Shown here piece by piece: positions 45,230 to 57,900 of a stretch of DNA of 64,000 nt. The position numbers and the translations under genes are program-made. The stretch covers positions 1,534,507 to 1,598,506 of the forward strand of contig JAUJYN010000026.1 in NCBI GenBank assembly GCA_030737835.1. Direction: 5' to 3'. Position 1 is the first letter of the stretch; every line of letters starts with the position of its first letter. The DNA is from Acorus gramineus. Its lineage: Eukaryota; Streptophyta; Magnoliopsida; Acorales; Acoraceae. The notes beneath the pieces are model-generated. The model saw only the letters and a list, made by a program, of their open reading frames with translations, was not told the DNA's origin and did not search any database.

Positions 45230-45874
45230 ATGCCTCCTCACAGACGGATGCGTGGACGTGGTCCCCCTCAGGCCTCAGAGGTTTCTGAACCTACCAGAGG
45301 CGAGGAGTCTACTGAAGGGTCCTCGGCTATTGGGCCAGGACTAGCGCAGGAGCCTTTTGCATGGGAGTGTGCTTATGCTCGTATAGCAGATCTATTGGAG
45401 ACTCAGACTAGGGCATTGGAGGCCCAGACTAGGGCGTTGGCTGATCAGGTGCAAGAGATCCAGGAACTGCGGCAGCCCGCGTGGCAATCCCGCAGGTCCC
45501 CTTGGTAGCAGATCCACCGGTGGTGCCTGAGGTAACCCCTGTCCCAGTGGAGATTCCAGTAGAGGAAATTCAGGATCCCCTGGGGAGGGAGGGGGACTTA
45601 GAGGCCGCGGCACGTGTGCATCAGACCGGCCTCACCGCCTTTCTGAAGCTTCAACCTCCCGAGTTTCATGGCTTGTCGACGGACCCCCTTGCCCCCGAGC
45701 GTTGGTTGATGGAGATAGACAAGATCTTCTCGACCATGCACTGCACCGACCGCCAGCGTGTCTCACTGGCCACGTTCATGTTGAAGGGTAGCGTCGCCGA
45801 CTGGTGGGCTACCCAAACGGTGGAAATCCCCGAGGGTGTGCGGCGACTTCTATGGGCTGGATTTCAGAGTCACT
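45230..45874 (+). pseudogene. gag of the I-b element, N-terminal part
   Basis: Begins MPPHRRMRGRG, with a helical stretch (ARIADLLETQTRALEAQ) and then a frameshift near 45470. It continues in the next frame with a proline-rich spacer and the capsid-like retrotransposon Gag region: FLKLQPPEFHG, WLMEIDKIF, ATFMLKGSVADWW. The frame is cut at 45874 by a reverse LTR and continues at 49221. Gag would form the particle for reverse transcription, but here it is inactivated by the frameshift and the insertion. Confidence 0.9.
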
Positions 45875-48800
45875 TGTCACACCCTGGGCGTCCCCGGGAC
45901 GCGGCAAGTGTATATATGATATCAGCAAACAGGAGTTCAATAACATACTCACACAACAGCTAAAATGACAACACAGATAAAAGCAGGGCTGACATAATAT
46001 ATACACAAATAGCGGAAGCTAAAAGATTGAGTCTGTAATCCAAAAACATACTACAGACTCGATACATAATCAAATGTCCTGTGAGAGGCAATATATACAA
46101 AGACATCAAAACAATATACAAACGCGTGCACAAGCACGGAATATAAATAATACAATCAAAAGGGATGCTGATAGCCTCTGATACTCGCGGGACGTGGCGC
46201 TACTCCGCTACTGATGAAGTCCCTCAGGGAGCACCTCCTCTAGATCCGACTCAGATAGCACTGGAGAAAATAATTATGCGAGGGGTGAGCCACACGCTCA
46301 GTGAACAGCACAACCCATGCATCACAGCTTATATTAGCCACAACAAGATATTATTAGCCACAATTTATTAATCAAGCCACAAATGGCAGGAACTACATAA
46401 GTCCAGTGGGTCGCTATCGCCAACCCACTACACCCTCACGATCACCTCTCAATAGGTGACAAAGGATATTGGGACTAAACAAACCAGTGGGTTGCTATCG
46501 CCAACCCACTACACCCTCACCCTCACCCCTCAATAGGTGACATAGGATATTGGGACTTACAATCCAGTGGGTCGCTACATCGCCGACCCACCACATCCCT
46601 CACCCTCACCCCTCAATATGGTGACATAGGATATTGGGATTGACTAGGCTGATGGTCGCCCTTGGTCCACCGATAGTCTCTCCCCACTCCGTAGGCCGTT
46701 TGGCCACCCCCACATTCAGCACAGTCCGTCCCAAATCAGGAGGTGCCTATTGATGGGAGCCCCTGCACGGGACAGCCTTTCCAACGCCGGGGTAGTCTCT
46801 ACACAGATCCAACGAAGGGAACAGAACAGCCTATCCATCGCATATGATCCACTCGGATCCGCAGACAACACATCATAACAACTCTAATGTCATGAATTCT
46901 TCAGAATTCCTCCAGGGCGCATAACCAAGATGCGGGGAACATATATAATAATAATCATTAACAAGAGTTATAATTATAATTATTAACAAGGGTTATAATA
47001 TTATTGGGACAAGAAACCTTGGGAGGGCAGCATGAGGCCCCGATACAGAACATCCCGACAACCAAACAAGGAACACGGAGTACCCTAGCCCGGGTCTCAT
47101 TGTTGACCTCGCAAGGCCCCTCCCTATAATATTATCTAAGACATGCTAGCAATCAATTATATAATTTAAACTAGTAGGACGCATGCATAGGCTGAGGCTT
47201 CCTAGCATGAGAAGAGGGTGACATGATGCATGGCTCTTACACATATCCTAAGGGTGCAAGTCCCTGACATACAAAGTCTAAGGTAGCATGCATGCTACAT
47301 TTTTATCATGCTTGCATGGATTACACATTACAACAAGTTAATATAAATCCATGGTGCCCCAGGGGAGGACGGTACGCGCCCAAGTGCGTATAGCGCCTCC
47401 CTACTGAGTTGGATTGTCCCACTCACCGAAGACCGGGTCGTCGCGCGACCGTCCGTCAAGATCTGCAAAATAGGGTAATCAATTCGGTGAGTAAAATACA
47501 CAAATAAATCCAAAAATACATTAAATACACAATACTCGGACAAGCGTACATACGGCCTGTACGCACGCGAGCCCGAGCACCCCGACTCACTCCCGAACCC
47601 CCGGGCAGCCGCACGCACAGCCACCCGCCACGGGCGCACAGCCGAGCCCCGGCCCGCGCCCCCAGACGCCTTGTCGAGCCCAGCCCGCACGCCCGGACAC
47701 CCTGCCGAGACCTCCCGGGTGCACCGCGCGCTCCCTGCGCCCCAGCGCAGCAACCCGCGCGCACACCCGCACGCCCTGCGCCCCAGCGCCTCACCCCGCG
47801 CGCACCCCGCGCGCGCCACCCGCTCGCACCACTCGCTCGACCAGCCCTGGGTGCACCCGCACGCACAACGCCCCAGCGCAGCGTCCCGCACGCGCACCCG
47901 CCCGCACTGCGCCCCAGCGCAGCGCTCGCACACCTGCCCGCTCACACTCCCCGCTCGCACCGACTCCTCGCCCTGCGCGCACTACGCCCCCCCTGCGCAG
48001 CACCCGCACACCACCCGCTTGTCCACGCGCCCCTGCGTAGCGCTCCGTGAGCACACCGCGCACTGCGCCCAGCGCGCCCGACCGCACGCGCCCAGCGAGC
48101 CCGTCAGCACGCCCGCTTGTGCCTGCCTGCCTGCGCCTGACCGCCTGCGCCTGCCTGCCTGCGCGCGCCGCTGCCCGCATGCTTCCGAACCGAGCTCTAC
48201 CCGCGCGCACGCCCACAAGCACGCCCACGCTGCCCTGCCTGCGTCCGACAGCGCCCAGCCCTGACTGCCTGCCAGCCTACCCGGGACAGCCCACCACCCT
48301 GCCCAAGCCACCCTACCACCCCTCACCGTCCACCAATGGCCTCTAACCGCCTCCGACCACCACCAACGGCCACCCACAGCTACCCACAGCCACCCCAACT
48401 CAAAAACCTCCTCCTAACAAGCATCTAAGCAAGAAAGGAAGGAAAGAAGGCTTACCCAAGGAAAGAAAGGAAGAGAAGGGGAAGATCGGTTGCTCTCCGC
48501 GCACCGAAACACTTCCCCAAAGGCCACCAACACCAAGACCTCCCTCAGCCCCAAAACCAGCTGAAATCTGAGGAGAAAAGAGGGTGAGAGAGGGGGCAAT
48601 ACACACCGGAACTCGAATCCGAGACCACCGGTGGATAGATCGGGATGAGATCTAACCTTTCTCTTCTTTGTGCTTTTGATTTTAACCCCTCTAGCTAGGT
48701 CAAAATCAAGAAAAAGAGAGAGGGGGAGAGAGAAAATCAAGTGGGGAAGATGATGAATAGTGGGGGAGAAAAGATCTTGCTCACTTAAATAAGTTAATCC

Positions 48801-49220
48801 CCACTTAGATTAGGATAAGCTAGGTTAATTAGGGTTTAAGCTAGCATTAGAGAGGATTAAGTGGGTTTTGACTTGGGTAACCCCAACCACACAAAAAAAC
48901 AAAAGGGGTTGACCAAGTCATGGGCCCACTTTGACCAAGTCAACTCTCTCAATGACTTCTCGCTCGGTCAGAACCCGGATACGCCCCGGAACTGTGAAAT
49001 TCTGAGCGTTACCGGAATTCGATGAAACTTTCGCGAGTGGCTTGGAATGTCACCAGGACACATAATATGCAGTTAGATTTTCAATCGGAGTCCTCAAACT
49101 CAGGACGATAGCTAACAGTCCAAGATTTTAGCGGTTCCGATCGAAAAACGAAAAAAAACCGAAAAACTGCCAGAATGTCCCAACGGTGACCAGAAGGTTA
49201 AAAGTGACACATATATAACA
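45875..49220 (-). mobile_element. Reverse-oriented solo LTR, type I-a, in gag; target duplication TCACT/TTACT
   Basis: 3346 bp from TGTCACACCCTGGGCGTCC to CACATATATAACA. The flanks are TCACT (45870-45874) and TTACT (49221-49225), a 5-bp duplication with one C-to-T change. The Gag reading frame resumes across it. The copy contains about three minisatellite units (46400-46625) and the largest GC-rich block of the window (47590-48260). Confidence 0.92.
47590..48260. repeat. Large GC-rich block in a reverse I-a LTR
   Basis: About 670 bp of CGCACGCCC- and GCGCGC-type sequence with very many CpG. It opens long frames on both strands in several phases, a composition effect and not a sign of genes. 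Confidence 0.85.
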
Positions 49221-49845
49221 TTACTTCCTGGAGGAGTACTTCCCGTTTTCAACAAGTCAGATCGTGCTGAGAGAGTTCAAGCAGCTGACGTAGGGCTCCA
49301 TGTCAGTCGCTGATTACTCTACACGTTTCACGAGGCTTTCTCGGTTTGCCCCCGCCTTAGTGATGGATGAGGAGACGCGATGTCGTCGGTTCGAGATGGG
49401 TCTCATTAGCACCATCACGGTGCACGTCACCTCTCAGGCGTTCTCGAGGTACTTAGACTTGGTGTCTCGTGCGAGGACAGTTGAGCGAGACCTTGGGGTT
49501 CCTTCGGGGGTTCAAACCGCTTCTGCGGACCAGAGGCCCCCCAGGAGCCAGGACCAGGGACGTCGCAAGAACAAGTGGCCCCGCTTTGATCGGCCAGCGA
49601 CCGCCGCTACTCCAATTGATGTGGTGCCAGTGTGGGGTCCAGCACCCATTGCTGCAGTACCATTCCAGGCTAGGCAACCGAAGACGCGACGTTGTTACCA
49701 TTGTCAGCGGGTCGGACATACTTCCTATGATTGCCCTGATGCTGGCCAACCTCCTGTGCCTCGACAGCAGCCGCAGCAGCAGCCACGCCAGCAGCAGCAG
49801 CCGCAGCGTCAGCAACAGCAGCCACAGGGTGGCCGGGTTGACTAG
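49221..49845 (+). pseudogene. gag of the I-b element, C-terminal part with zinc knuckle
   Basis: Continues Gag after the LTR insertion. It shows the matrix/capsid end (MSVADYSTRFTRLSRFAP, RFEMGL) and a CCHC zinc knuckle, CYHCQRVGHTSYDC (near 49693-49734), followed by a glutamine-rich tail (about 49765-49830). A TAG ends the frame at 49843. In related Tekay elements gag and pol form one frame, so this stop is probably a lesion. Confidence 0.88.
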
Positions 49846-49899
49846 AGGAGGCAGCCAGTGCAGCTTGCGAGGCGTGCCCCTACTCCTCAGCCGCAGCTT

Positions 49900-52800
49900 G
49901 TTCAGGGTAATGTTGCAGCACTTACGGCAGGCTTCGGGTAGCATTGTCTGAGGTATTGTTCTAGTCTCCCAGCTTCCTGCATATGTGCTATTTGATTCTG
50001 GGGCCACGCACTCGTTCGTGTCTCCCATTTTTGCGAGACGGATGGGCGTGGTGTCGGCCCCTCTTGATGCTATGCTGGAGATATCATTGCCCACCGGAGA
50101 CCGTATTCTCCTCCGTTCTGTTTATCGGGGGTGTACCATGGCGATTGAGGAGCATGAGTTTCCATTAGAGTTGGTCGAGCTCGCCATGACGGACTTTGAT
50201 GCCATCCTGGGAATGGATTGGCTCTCAGCTAGCCATGCCAGTATCGACTATTTTGCAAAGTCGGTGTCCTTCCACATCCCTGGACAGAGATCTTTCCAGT
50301 TCGTGGGCGATCGGGACATAGCCCCTTTGGGGTTCGTGTCGTCCATCCAGGCATGGAGACTCCTTCAGGGAGGATGTGAGGGTTTTCTGGCGTACATTGC
50401 TGAGGAGGATGCACCACTACGGGCAGATATCAGTCAGACTCCGGTCGTGGCAGAATATCCAGAGGTTTTTCCTGATGATCTTCTAGGACTACCACCGGAT
50501 CGCGCGATCGAGTTTGAGATTAATCTAATTCCGGGGACCGAGCCGATTTTGAGAGCTCTGTACCGGATGGCCCCAGCAGAGCTGAAGGTGCTCAAGGAGC
50601 AGCTGGAAGAGTTGCTCGAGAAGGGCTTCGCACGTCCGAGTGTCTCTCCGTGGGGAGCCCCTGTTCTATTCATTCAGAAGAAGGATGGTTCGCTGCGTCT
50701 TTGTATTGATTACAGGCAGCTGAATAACCGGACCGTGAAGAACAAGTACCCCTTGCCGCGAATCGATGATCTGTTTGACTAGCTCCAGGGAGCACATGTC
50801 TTTTCAAAGATCAATCTCCGTTCGGGCTACTATCAGCTGATGGTCCGGGAGTCGGATATTCTGAAGACGGCCTTTCGTACCGGTTATGGGCACTACGAGT
50901 TCTGAGTACTGCCATTTAGGTTGACGAATGCGCTGGCGGCCTTCATGGATCTGATGAACCGAGTGTTTCGACCCTTCCTCGACTCCTTTGTGGTAGTCTT
51001 CATCGATGATATTCTGGTGTACTCGAGGAGTCTTGAGGAGCACGCTGACCATCTCCGCACTGTCTTGGAGACTTTGGCCCGACATCAGTTGTTCACCAAG
51101 TTCAGTAAGTGCGAGTTCTGGTTGGAGCGTGTGGCCTTTCTGGGCCACGTGATTTCCGGTGAGGGTATATCTGTGGACCCGGACAAGACGCTCGCTGTGT
51201 CGAATTGGCGGTGACCGTCGAACCCCACCGAGATTCGGAGCTTCTTGGGTTTGGTGGGTTATTATCGGATGTTTGTCGAGGGTTTCTCGAAGTTAGCCGT
51301 GCCTCTTACCCGCCTCACACGGAAGGATGTCCGGTTCGAGTGGTCCCCATCTTGCGAGGAGAGCTTCCTGGAGTTGAAGCGAAGACTCACCTCAGCGCCA
51401 GTTCTTACCATTCTGTTTGGGAGTGGTGGATTCGCAGTCTAATCCGATGCATCGCGGCTGGGTTTGGCTTGCGTCCTGATGTAGAACGGTAAGGTTGTGG
51501 CTTACGCGTCGCGTCAGTTGAAGCCCCATGAGAAGAATTACCCCACCCACGATTTGGAGTTAGCAGCGATCATCTTTGCGCTGAAGATATGGAGACACTA
51601 CCTCTATGGCGAGGAGTTTGAGCTCTTCACGGATCACAAGAGCCTGACTTACTTGCAGTCCCAGCCGGAGCTCAACATGCGTCAGCGACGTTGGGTCGAG
51701 TTCCTGAAGGACTATGACTGTGACATTGCTTACCATCCGGGTAAGGCGAATGTCGTGGCTGATGCTCTCAGCAGGCAGCCCTTGGGCATGGCCGCCCACT
51801 TGGCTGTACGTCGTTGGAGGCTTCTGGAGGAGGCCGCTTGCTGGATCAGCGTTCGAGAGACGCCTGCGGGTGGCTTTTTGGCCAGGCTAGTGGTGCAGCC
51901 CGTTCTTCTCGACGAGATCCGCACGGCTCAGGGGCGGGATCCTCACTTTCTAGTCCTCTCTGAAGGCGTCGCCCGGGGCGAGCGTCTGGACTACCAGATT
52001 CGCGAGGACGGAATCCTGCGGTTCAGAGGTCGGGTATGCATTCCTGACGACGCAGAGCTGAAGCAAAAGATCTTAGACGAGGCCCATCGTTCGAGGTACA
52101 CAGTGCATCCTGGTGGCACGAAGATGTACAGGGGCCTTCGTCGTGGCTACTGGTGGCACGGGATGAAGGCGGATATTGGCCGTTTCGTTGCCCGTTGCTT
52201 GGTATGCCAGCAGGTGAAGTCAGAGCATCAGCGTCCTGCGGGGAAGCTGCAGTCCATTGAGATTCCTTAATGGAAGTGGGAGCAGATCACCATGGACTTT
52301 GTTTCGGGTCTGCCGAGGTCACGTTCGGGTCGTGATGCCATCTGGGTGATCATCGACCGACTGACTAAGTCCGCTCATTTCCTCCCCATTCGACTCACCG
52401 ATTCTCTGGACACCCTGGCGCAGTTGTTTGTCTCCGAGATTGTTCGTCTCCATGGCACTCCCGTCAGCATCATTTCTGATAGAGACGCGAGGTTTACTTC
52501 GAGGTTCTGGCGCAGCCTCCAGCACGCCCTTGGTACGAACCTCCACTTCAGTACAGCGTTTCATCCGCAGACGGACGGCCAGTAGGAGAAAACAACACAG
52601 ACCCTGGAGGACATGCTGCGAGCTTGCGTTCTTGACTTTGGGGGCAGTTGGGAGAGGCATCTCCCATTGGTGGAGTTCGCCTACAACAACAGCTACCACT
52701 CGAGTATTCGGATGGCACCATATGAAGCACTCTATGGCCGCAGCTGCAGGTCTCCCTTGTGTTGGGACGAGGTCGGAGAGCGCCAGTTGGAGGGACCAGA

Positions 52801-53290
52801 GATCGTCCGCCAGACCTCAGAGAAGGTCAAGACGATTCGTGAGCATATCCGAATCGCTCAGAGCTGTCAGAAGAGCTACGCCAATCGTCGTCACCGTGAG
52901 CTCGCCTTTGAGGTTGGTGACCATGTTTTCCTGAAGGTGTCCCCGTCGAAGGGCATCTTCCATTTCGGTGTGCGGGGCAAGCTGAGTCCGCGTTACATTG
53001 GCCCGTTTCTCATCCTTGAGCGGATTGGAGAGGTGGCCTATCGCATAGCCCTGCCCCCCACAGTTGCTGAGGCGTTATGTCCACGATCCTGCTCACGTTA
53101 TTCCGTTCGAGCCGCTCGTCTTCGAGCCAGACTTGTCATTCGTGGAGCAGCCGATCGAGATCCTGGACCGACGCGAGAAGAGGCTCCGCACCAAGACCGT
53201 CCAATTGGTTAAGGTCCGTTGGTAGCACCGTTCTGGTGCCAAGGCCACTTGGGAGCGCGAGGACGCCATGCGTGGCGTATATCCACATCT
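49900..53290 (+). pseudogene. pol of the I-b element: protease, RT, RNase H, integrase, chromodomain
   Basis: Domains in order. Protease with [12 protein letters not shown] (near 49988). Reverse transcriptase with [15 protein letters not shown] (50647), [10 protein letters not shown] (catalytic pair near 51005) and [12 protein letters not shown] (51138). RNase H with [20 protein letters not shown] (51503) and [10 protein letters not shown] (51627). Integrase with HHCC region ending CLVCQQVK (52198), [10 protein letters not shown] (52292), SDRDARFTS (52480) and FHPQTDGQ followed by a stop and Glu (52560-52587). GPY/F module YIGPFLILERIGEVAYRI (52993). Chromodomain remnants (about 53130-53290). 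Stops occur near 50780, 50904, 51212, 51440, 51484, 52268, 52582 and 53222, and there is a deletion/frameshift near 53065. The chromodomain places it in the Tekay/Del chromovirus clade. It is inactive as it stands. Confidence 0.93.
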
Positions 53291-53340
53291 TTTCCCTTCC
53301 TAGATGTTTTTGTATTAAATTTTGTGGACAAAATATCTTA

Positions 53341-53352
53341 AGGGGGGAAGAA
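53341..53352 (+). other. Polypurine tract of the I-b element
   Basis: AGGGGGGAAGAA directly before the 3' LTR head TGTTATATATG. Confidence 0.88.
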
Positions 53353-53949
53353 TGTTATATATGTGTCACTTTTTAGCCTATTGGTCACATTTGCGTCGTT
53401 TCTGGCCATTTTTCATTTTTCTTTTTTCGATCGAAGCCACTAAAATTTTGGACTTTTAGCTATCTGCGTGAGTTCGAGTACTCCGATTGGAAATCTAACT
53501 ACGTATTATGAGTCCTGGTACCATTTTGTACTACTCATAAAAATTTCATCGAATTCTGGTAACGTTTTAAAAATTATGCAGTTCCGAATCGTATCCGGGT
53601 TTCGGTCGTTTCTGGTTTGTTAGGAGGAATAGTGTTGGGATATTTTGGTGGTTATGGTAACCTTGGGTAACCTCACCCCCCTCTTGCTTAAAGGGTAAGA
53701 AATCTTTGGTTATTTTTGATGTGTGTGGGTGAGTTTAGCTTAGGTTCACCCCCCCTTTTTCCCTTCTCATCACCCCCCCAATTTGAGAAAAATGAGATCT
53801 CTCTCTCTCTCTCTCTCACCACTTCCCACGTCTCCCTCTCCCTTTGGTTGTGTGTGTGTGTGTGTGTTTTTTTAAGGAAAAGAAGGAGAAGAAGAAGCAA
53901 AAGAAGAGGAGAAGTGAAAGAGAAAGAGCACTCAAAGGTGTGTTTGTGT

Positions 53950-54701
53950 TGTTGTTGTTGTCCCTTTCTCTCTTTTACCCTCTCATGCTCCCCTTTTGCC
54001 CCTGATTTGCAGCCAAGTAAGGCTGAGGAGGTGGTGGTGTTGGTGGTGGCGGTTGCGGTGGTTTTGGTGCGCCAAGGGCACCCGAATACCTCCCCTTTCT
54101 TTCCCCTCCTTTGGTAAGCTCTCCTCCTCCCTTATCCTTGTTTTAAATGGTTGTTAGGGCTGTTAGGGTGTTCATGCATGCCATGCATAGGTGGTAGGGT
54201 GTGTGTGAGGGCTGTGGAGGGGGTGGGAGAGATCTGGGTTCGCGCGCGGAGACATCCGCACGCGTGCGCGGGCGTTTGCGCGCGCAGAGGGGTGCTGGCG
54301 TGCGCAGTCGGGCGTGCTGGCGGGCTGTTGTTGTTGTCCCTTTCTCTAGCTTTTACCCTCTCATGCTCCCCTTTTGCCCCTGATTTGCAGCCAAGTAAGG
54401 CTGAGGAGGTGCTGGTGTTGGTGGTGGCGGTTGCGGTGGTTTTCGTGCGCCAAGGGCACCCGAATACCTCCCCTTTCTTTCCCCTCCTTTGGTAAGCTGT
54501 CCTCCTCCCTAATCTTTCTTTTAAATGGTTGTTAGGGCTGTTAGGGTGTTCATGCATGCCATGCATAGGTGGTAGGGTGTGTGTGAGGACTGTGGAGGGG
54601 GTGGGAGAGATCTGGGCGTGCGCGCGGGGCCATCCGCGAGCGTGCGCGCCCGTCTGCCTGCGCAGAAGGGTGCTGGCGCGCGTAGTCGGGCACCCTGGCG
54701 G
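53950..54701 (+). repeat. 376-bp tandem duplication in the I-b 3' LTR
   Basis: The segment from GTTGTTGTCCCTTTCTCT through exon-like block 2 and the start of the GC-rich block is repeated with a 376-bp period (53961 and 54337 are equivalent). The 5' LTR has a single copy, so the duplication followed insertion or arose in one LTR. Confidence 0.9.
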
Positions 54702-54928
54702 GCGCACGCGAGTATGCGCAGGCGCGCGAACGTGGGCTCGAGGGGCTGGGCAGGCGCGCAGTGCGCGCGAGTGCGCGCAGGCAGGACGCGCAGTGTGCGC
54801 GGTCGCGCGCGAGCGTGCCCGCGCACGCGGTAGCACGTCTGGGTTCGCGGCAGTGCGCCAGGGGGTGCGGGGGCGCGTGCGTGCGTGCTTATGCGTGCGT
54901 ACGCGTGCGGGGGCCATGCGTGTGGCTG

Positions 54929-57900
54929 TGTTGTGCTTGTGTCATTTGGAGCGCTCTGTTTGAAAATTTGGGTACATAATTTTTTTTCCTAAGTTATGTA
55001 TTTCCAATTTGGTATTTGGATTTGATTTTGTTAAAATCCAAGATGAAGAGGTTTAAATATGAGTTTACTATGAGATGTCCAGTTTTGAGTTAGCTTTCGC
55101 ACAGAAGTGGAATTAGATCAACTGGATTCTTGTAGTAAAAGTTATGGGTATTTTTCCAAGTATACCCCGGGGATGGAAATTCTGGCAGCAGCCCTGTTCT
55201 ATGTTTAGCTCTAATTTCGGAATAGCTAGATGGATTATTTGATCTTGGCATGAACATGAAAGTTATAGATAATCCTCTTGGCTTTCCAATGGACTTGGAA
55301 TTGGGCAATTCGGAGCTATATTGAGGAAGTTATGGCTGTTCTAGTGAAGCATGCGCAGAATTTCTAGTCAAAGGGCGACTAGGTCTTTTCATCCCCTCTT
55401 TAGATATTTATGTGCAAATATCTTCTCTCTCTCTCTCCCTCTCACTTACACGCCATTTTCTTGCCCTCTCTTCCTCTCTCTCTCAAGCCCCCCCTAGGTG
55501 TTTGTTTAAATGCCCCAAAGAGAAGAAGAGAAGGAGGAGGTGAAGGAAGAAGAGAAGGTTGGTTCATGCATTGTTGTTGTTGATCCCCTCTCTCTCAAGC
55601 TCCCTTTTCATGGTTTCCCCCCCTGATTTGCAGCCATTGGAGGAGGCTGAGGAGGGCTGAGGGTGGTGGTGTTGGTGGTGGCGGTTGAGGTGGTCGCGGG
55701 TGCGTCGAGGGCCCCCGAACCTCCCCCTTTCTTTCCCCTCCCAAGGTGAGCCCTTCCTCTTCTTTTCTTGTTTTTCATGGTATAAGGGGCTGTTGGGGAA
55801 GTCATGCATGCTATGCATAGGGGTTAGGGTGTGTGTGAGGGGTTGGGGAGGGTTAAAAAGGGGTTAGGGCAAGGTGGGCGCGCGTTGGGGGCAGTCTGCG
55901 CGCGTGCGCGCGCAGGCGTTGGCTGGCGCGCAGACGCACGCAGGCGCGTGCGCGCGAGTGCGTGTGAGTGCGCGCTGGCGCGCAAGGGCTTGCGCGCGAG
56001 CGTGCGCGCGCGCGGAGCAGTGCGCCTGGGCATGCGCTTGGGCACGGGGCTGGGGATCAGTGAGTTCGCGCGCGTGCGTGCGCATGCGTGCGCGTGCTGG
56101 GGCGTGCGCGGGGTGCTGCCCGAGGGCGCGTGGGCTGGACACGCAGCATGCGGCAGCGCGTCTGGGCGCTCGGGCAGGCGCGCGGCAGTGCGTCGATGGT
56201 GCTGGGGTGCGTGCGTGCGTGCGCATTCGTGCGTGCGCGTGCGGGGGGCCATGCGTGTGGCTGCCCAAGTGTTCGGGTAGGTGTCGGGGCACTCGGACTC
56301 GCGTGCGTACGTGCATGCTCGCATGCGTGCGAGCCCGTATGCATGCTTGTCCGAGTATTGGGTATTTCTAATGTTTTCTATGTGTAAATTGTGTTGTTTC
56401 TCACCAGTTGGATGCCCCTACCTTGCAGATCTCATCGGATGGGATGCGCGAGGTCCCGGGTAGTAAGGTGAGTGGTTCGATTCCAATCTCCCCCCCCCCT
56501 CTCTAGGGATGTGCTCAACCCGCGTAGACGCGCGTCGCGCATCGATGCCCCCCCCCCCTAACTAATATGTAGATATTTTGCATGCTAGGGATATACATCC
56601 ATGTATCGTGTATAGAGGCCCGTACATGCCTGGACACCATGTCCTGTACTTAAAAGCCTTGATCTATGCATGATTAATATGATGTATCCATGCCACATTA
56701 GACCTTGTATGCTAGGGAAATGCATCCTGACACCATGTTTCATGCTAGGAAAGCCTCGACCTATGCATGTTCCCATTTAGTTTAATTTATTTAAATCAAG
56801 ATGGGATTATGTGATTATATTGTTATTAGCATGCCTTAGAGAATATTATAACCTTGTGGTTATAATATATGTTTCCCCGCATCTTAGTTATGCGCCCTGG
56901 AGGAATTCTTGAGAATTCATGACATTAGAAATGTTAGGAAGCGTTGTCGACGGATCCAAGAGGATCGCATGCGTGTGAGTAGGCTGTTCTCTCCCCTTCG
57001 TTGGATCCGATGTAGGAACTCCCCGGCGATGGCTGACCTGACAGAGGGCTTCCGTCCGGTACCTCCGATGTGTTCGGACAGTACTGGTAGTTGGAGTGGA
57101 CTAGGTCGAGGCTACGAGGGTGGGAAAGGGCTACCGGTGGACCAAGGGTGAATAGCAGTCTAGTCAGTCCCAAAAGGCCCATGTCACCCCCTAAAGGGTG
57201 AGGGTGAGGGTGGGGTGGGTCGGCGATGTTACGACCCACTAGCTTGTGTAGTTACTCCCGTTTAGGGACTATGACTACTTTAAGGTTAATATGAGTGTGT
57301 TGGTTGTTGTTATGCATGTGTGTGATATCTCGATAAGCGAGTATCGAGAGTGGTTGTTTTCCATTGGGTTTCGCTTTGCGAACATGGGATCATTCTCCCC
57401 TTCGTTGGATCCGATGTAGGAACTCCCCGGCGTTGGTTGTACCTGAAAGAGGGCTCCCGTCCGTAGGTACCTCCGATGTGTCGGACAGTACGGATGGTGG
57501 GAGTGGACTAGGTGGAGACCACGAGGGTGAGAAAGGGCTACTGACGGACCAAGGGTGTAGAGCGGTGAGTTGAGGAGATCGGGTTGTAGATACTACCCTG
57601 GAGAGGATTAACGAATGATGTTACGGGCGTGGGAATCGTTCTCCCCTTCGTTGGAGCCGTGTAGTGACATCCCCGGCGTTAGACAGGCTATCCTGACAGA
57701 GGGCTCCCATCTGTAGGTACCTCCGATGTGTCAGACAGTGCTGATCGTGGGAGTATACCAGGTAAGCTACGGAGCGTGGGAGAGGCTACCGGTGGACCAG
57801 GGGTGTAGAGCAGTCTAAGTCTTTTCCCAAAGTCCCAAGATGTCTCCTTTCAGGAGTGAGGGTGTGGATGAGGCGAAGACATGTCGCCTCGTGACCCATT

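Noticed and set aside
47671-48264. Long open frames (up to ~197 residues) in the GC-rich block
   Set aside because: Open in several frames on both strands because the sequence lacks A/T-rich stop codons. Products are low-complexity R/A/P/C/H strings, and the block is LTR sequence.
54132-54917. A 261-residue minus-strand frame
   Set aside because: It lies wholly in the duplicated LTR segment and GC-rich block and has no domain. The same kind of frame opens in every GC-rich LTR block (28429-29124, 33202-33688, 55824-56324, 61573-61997).
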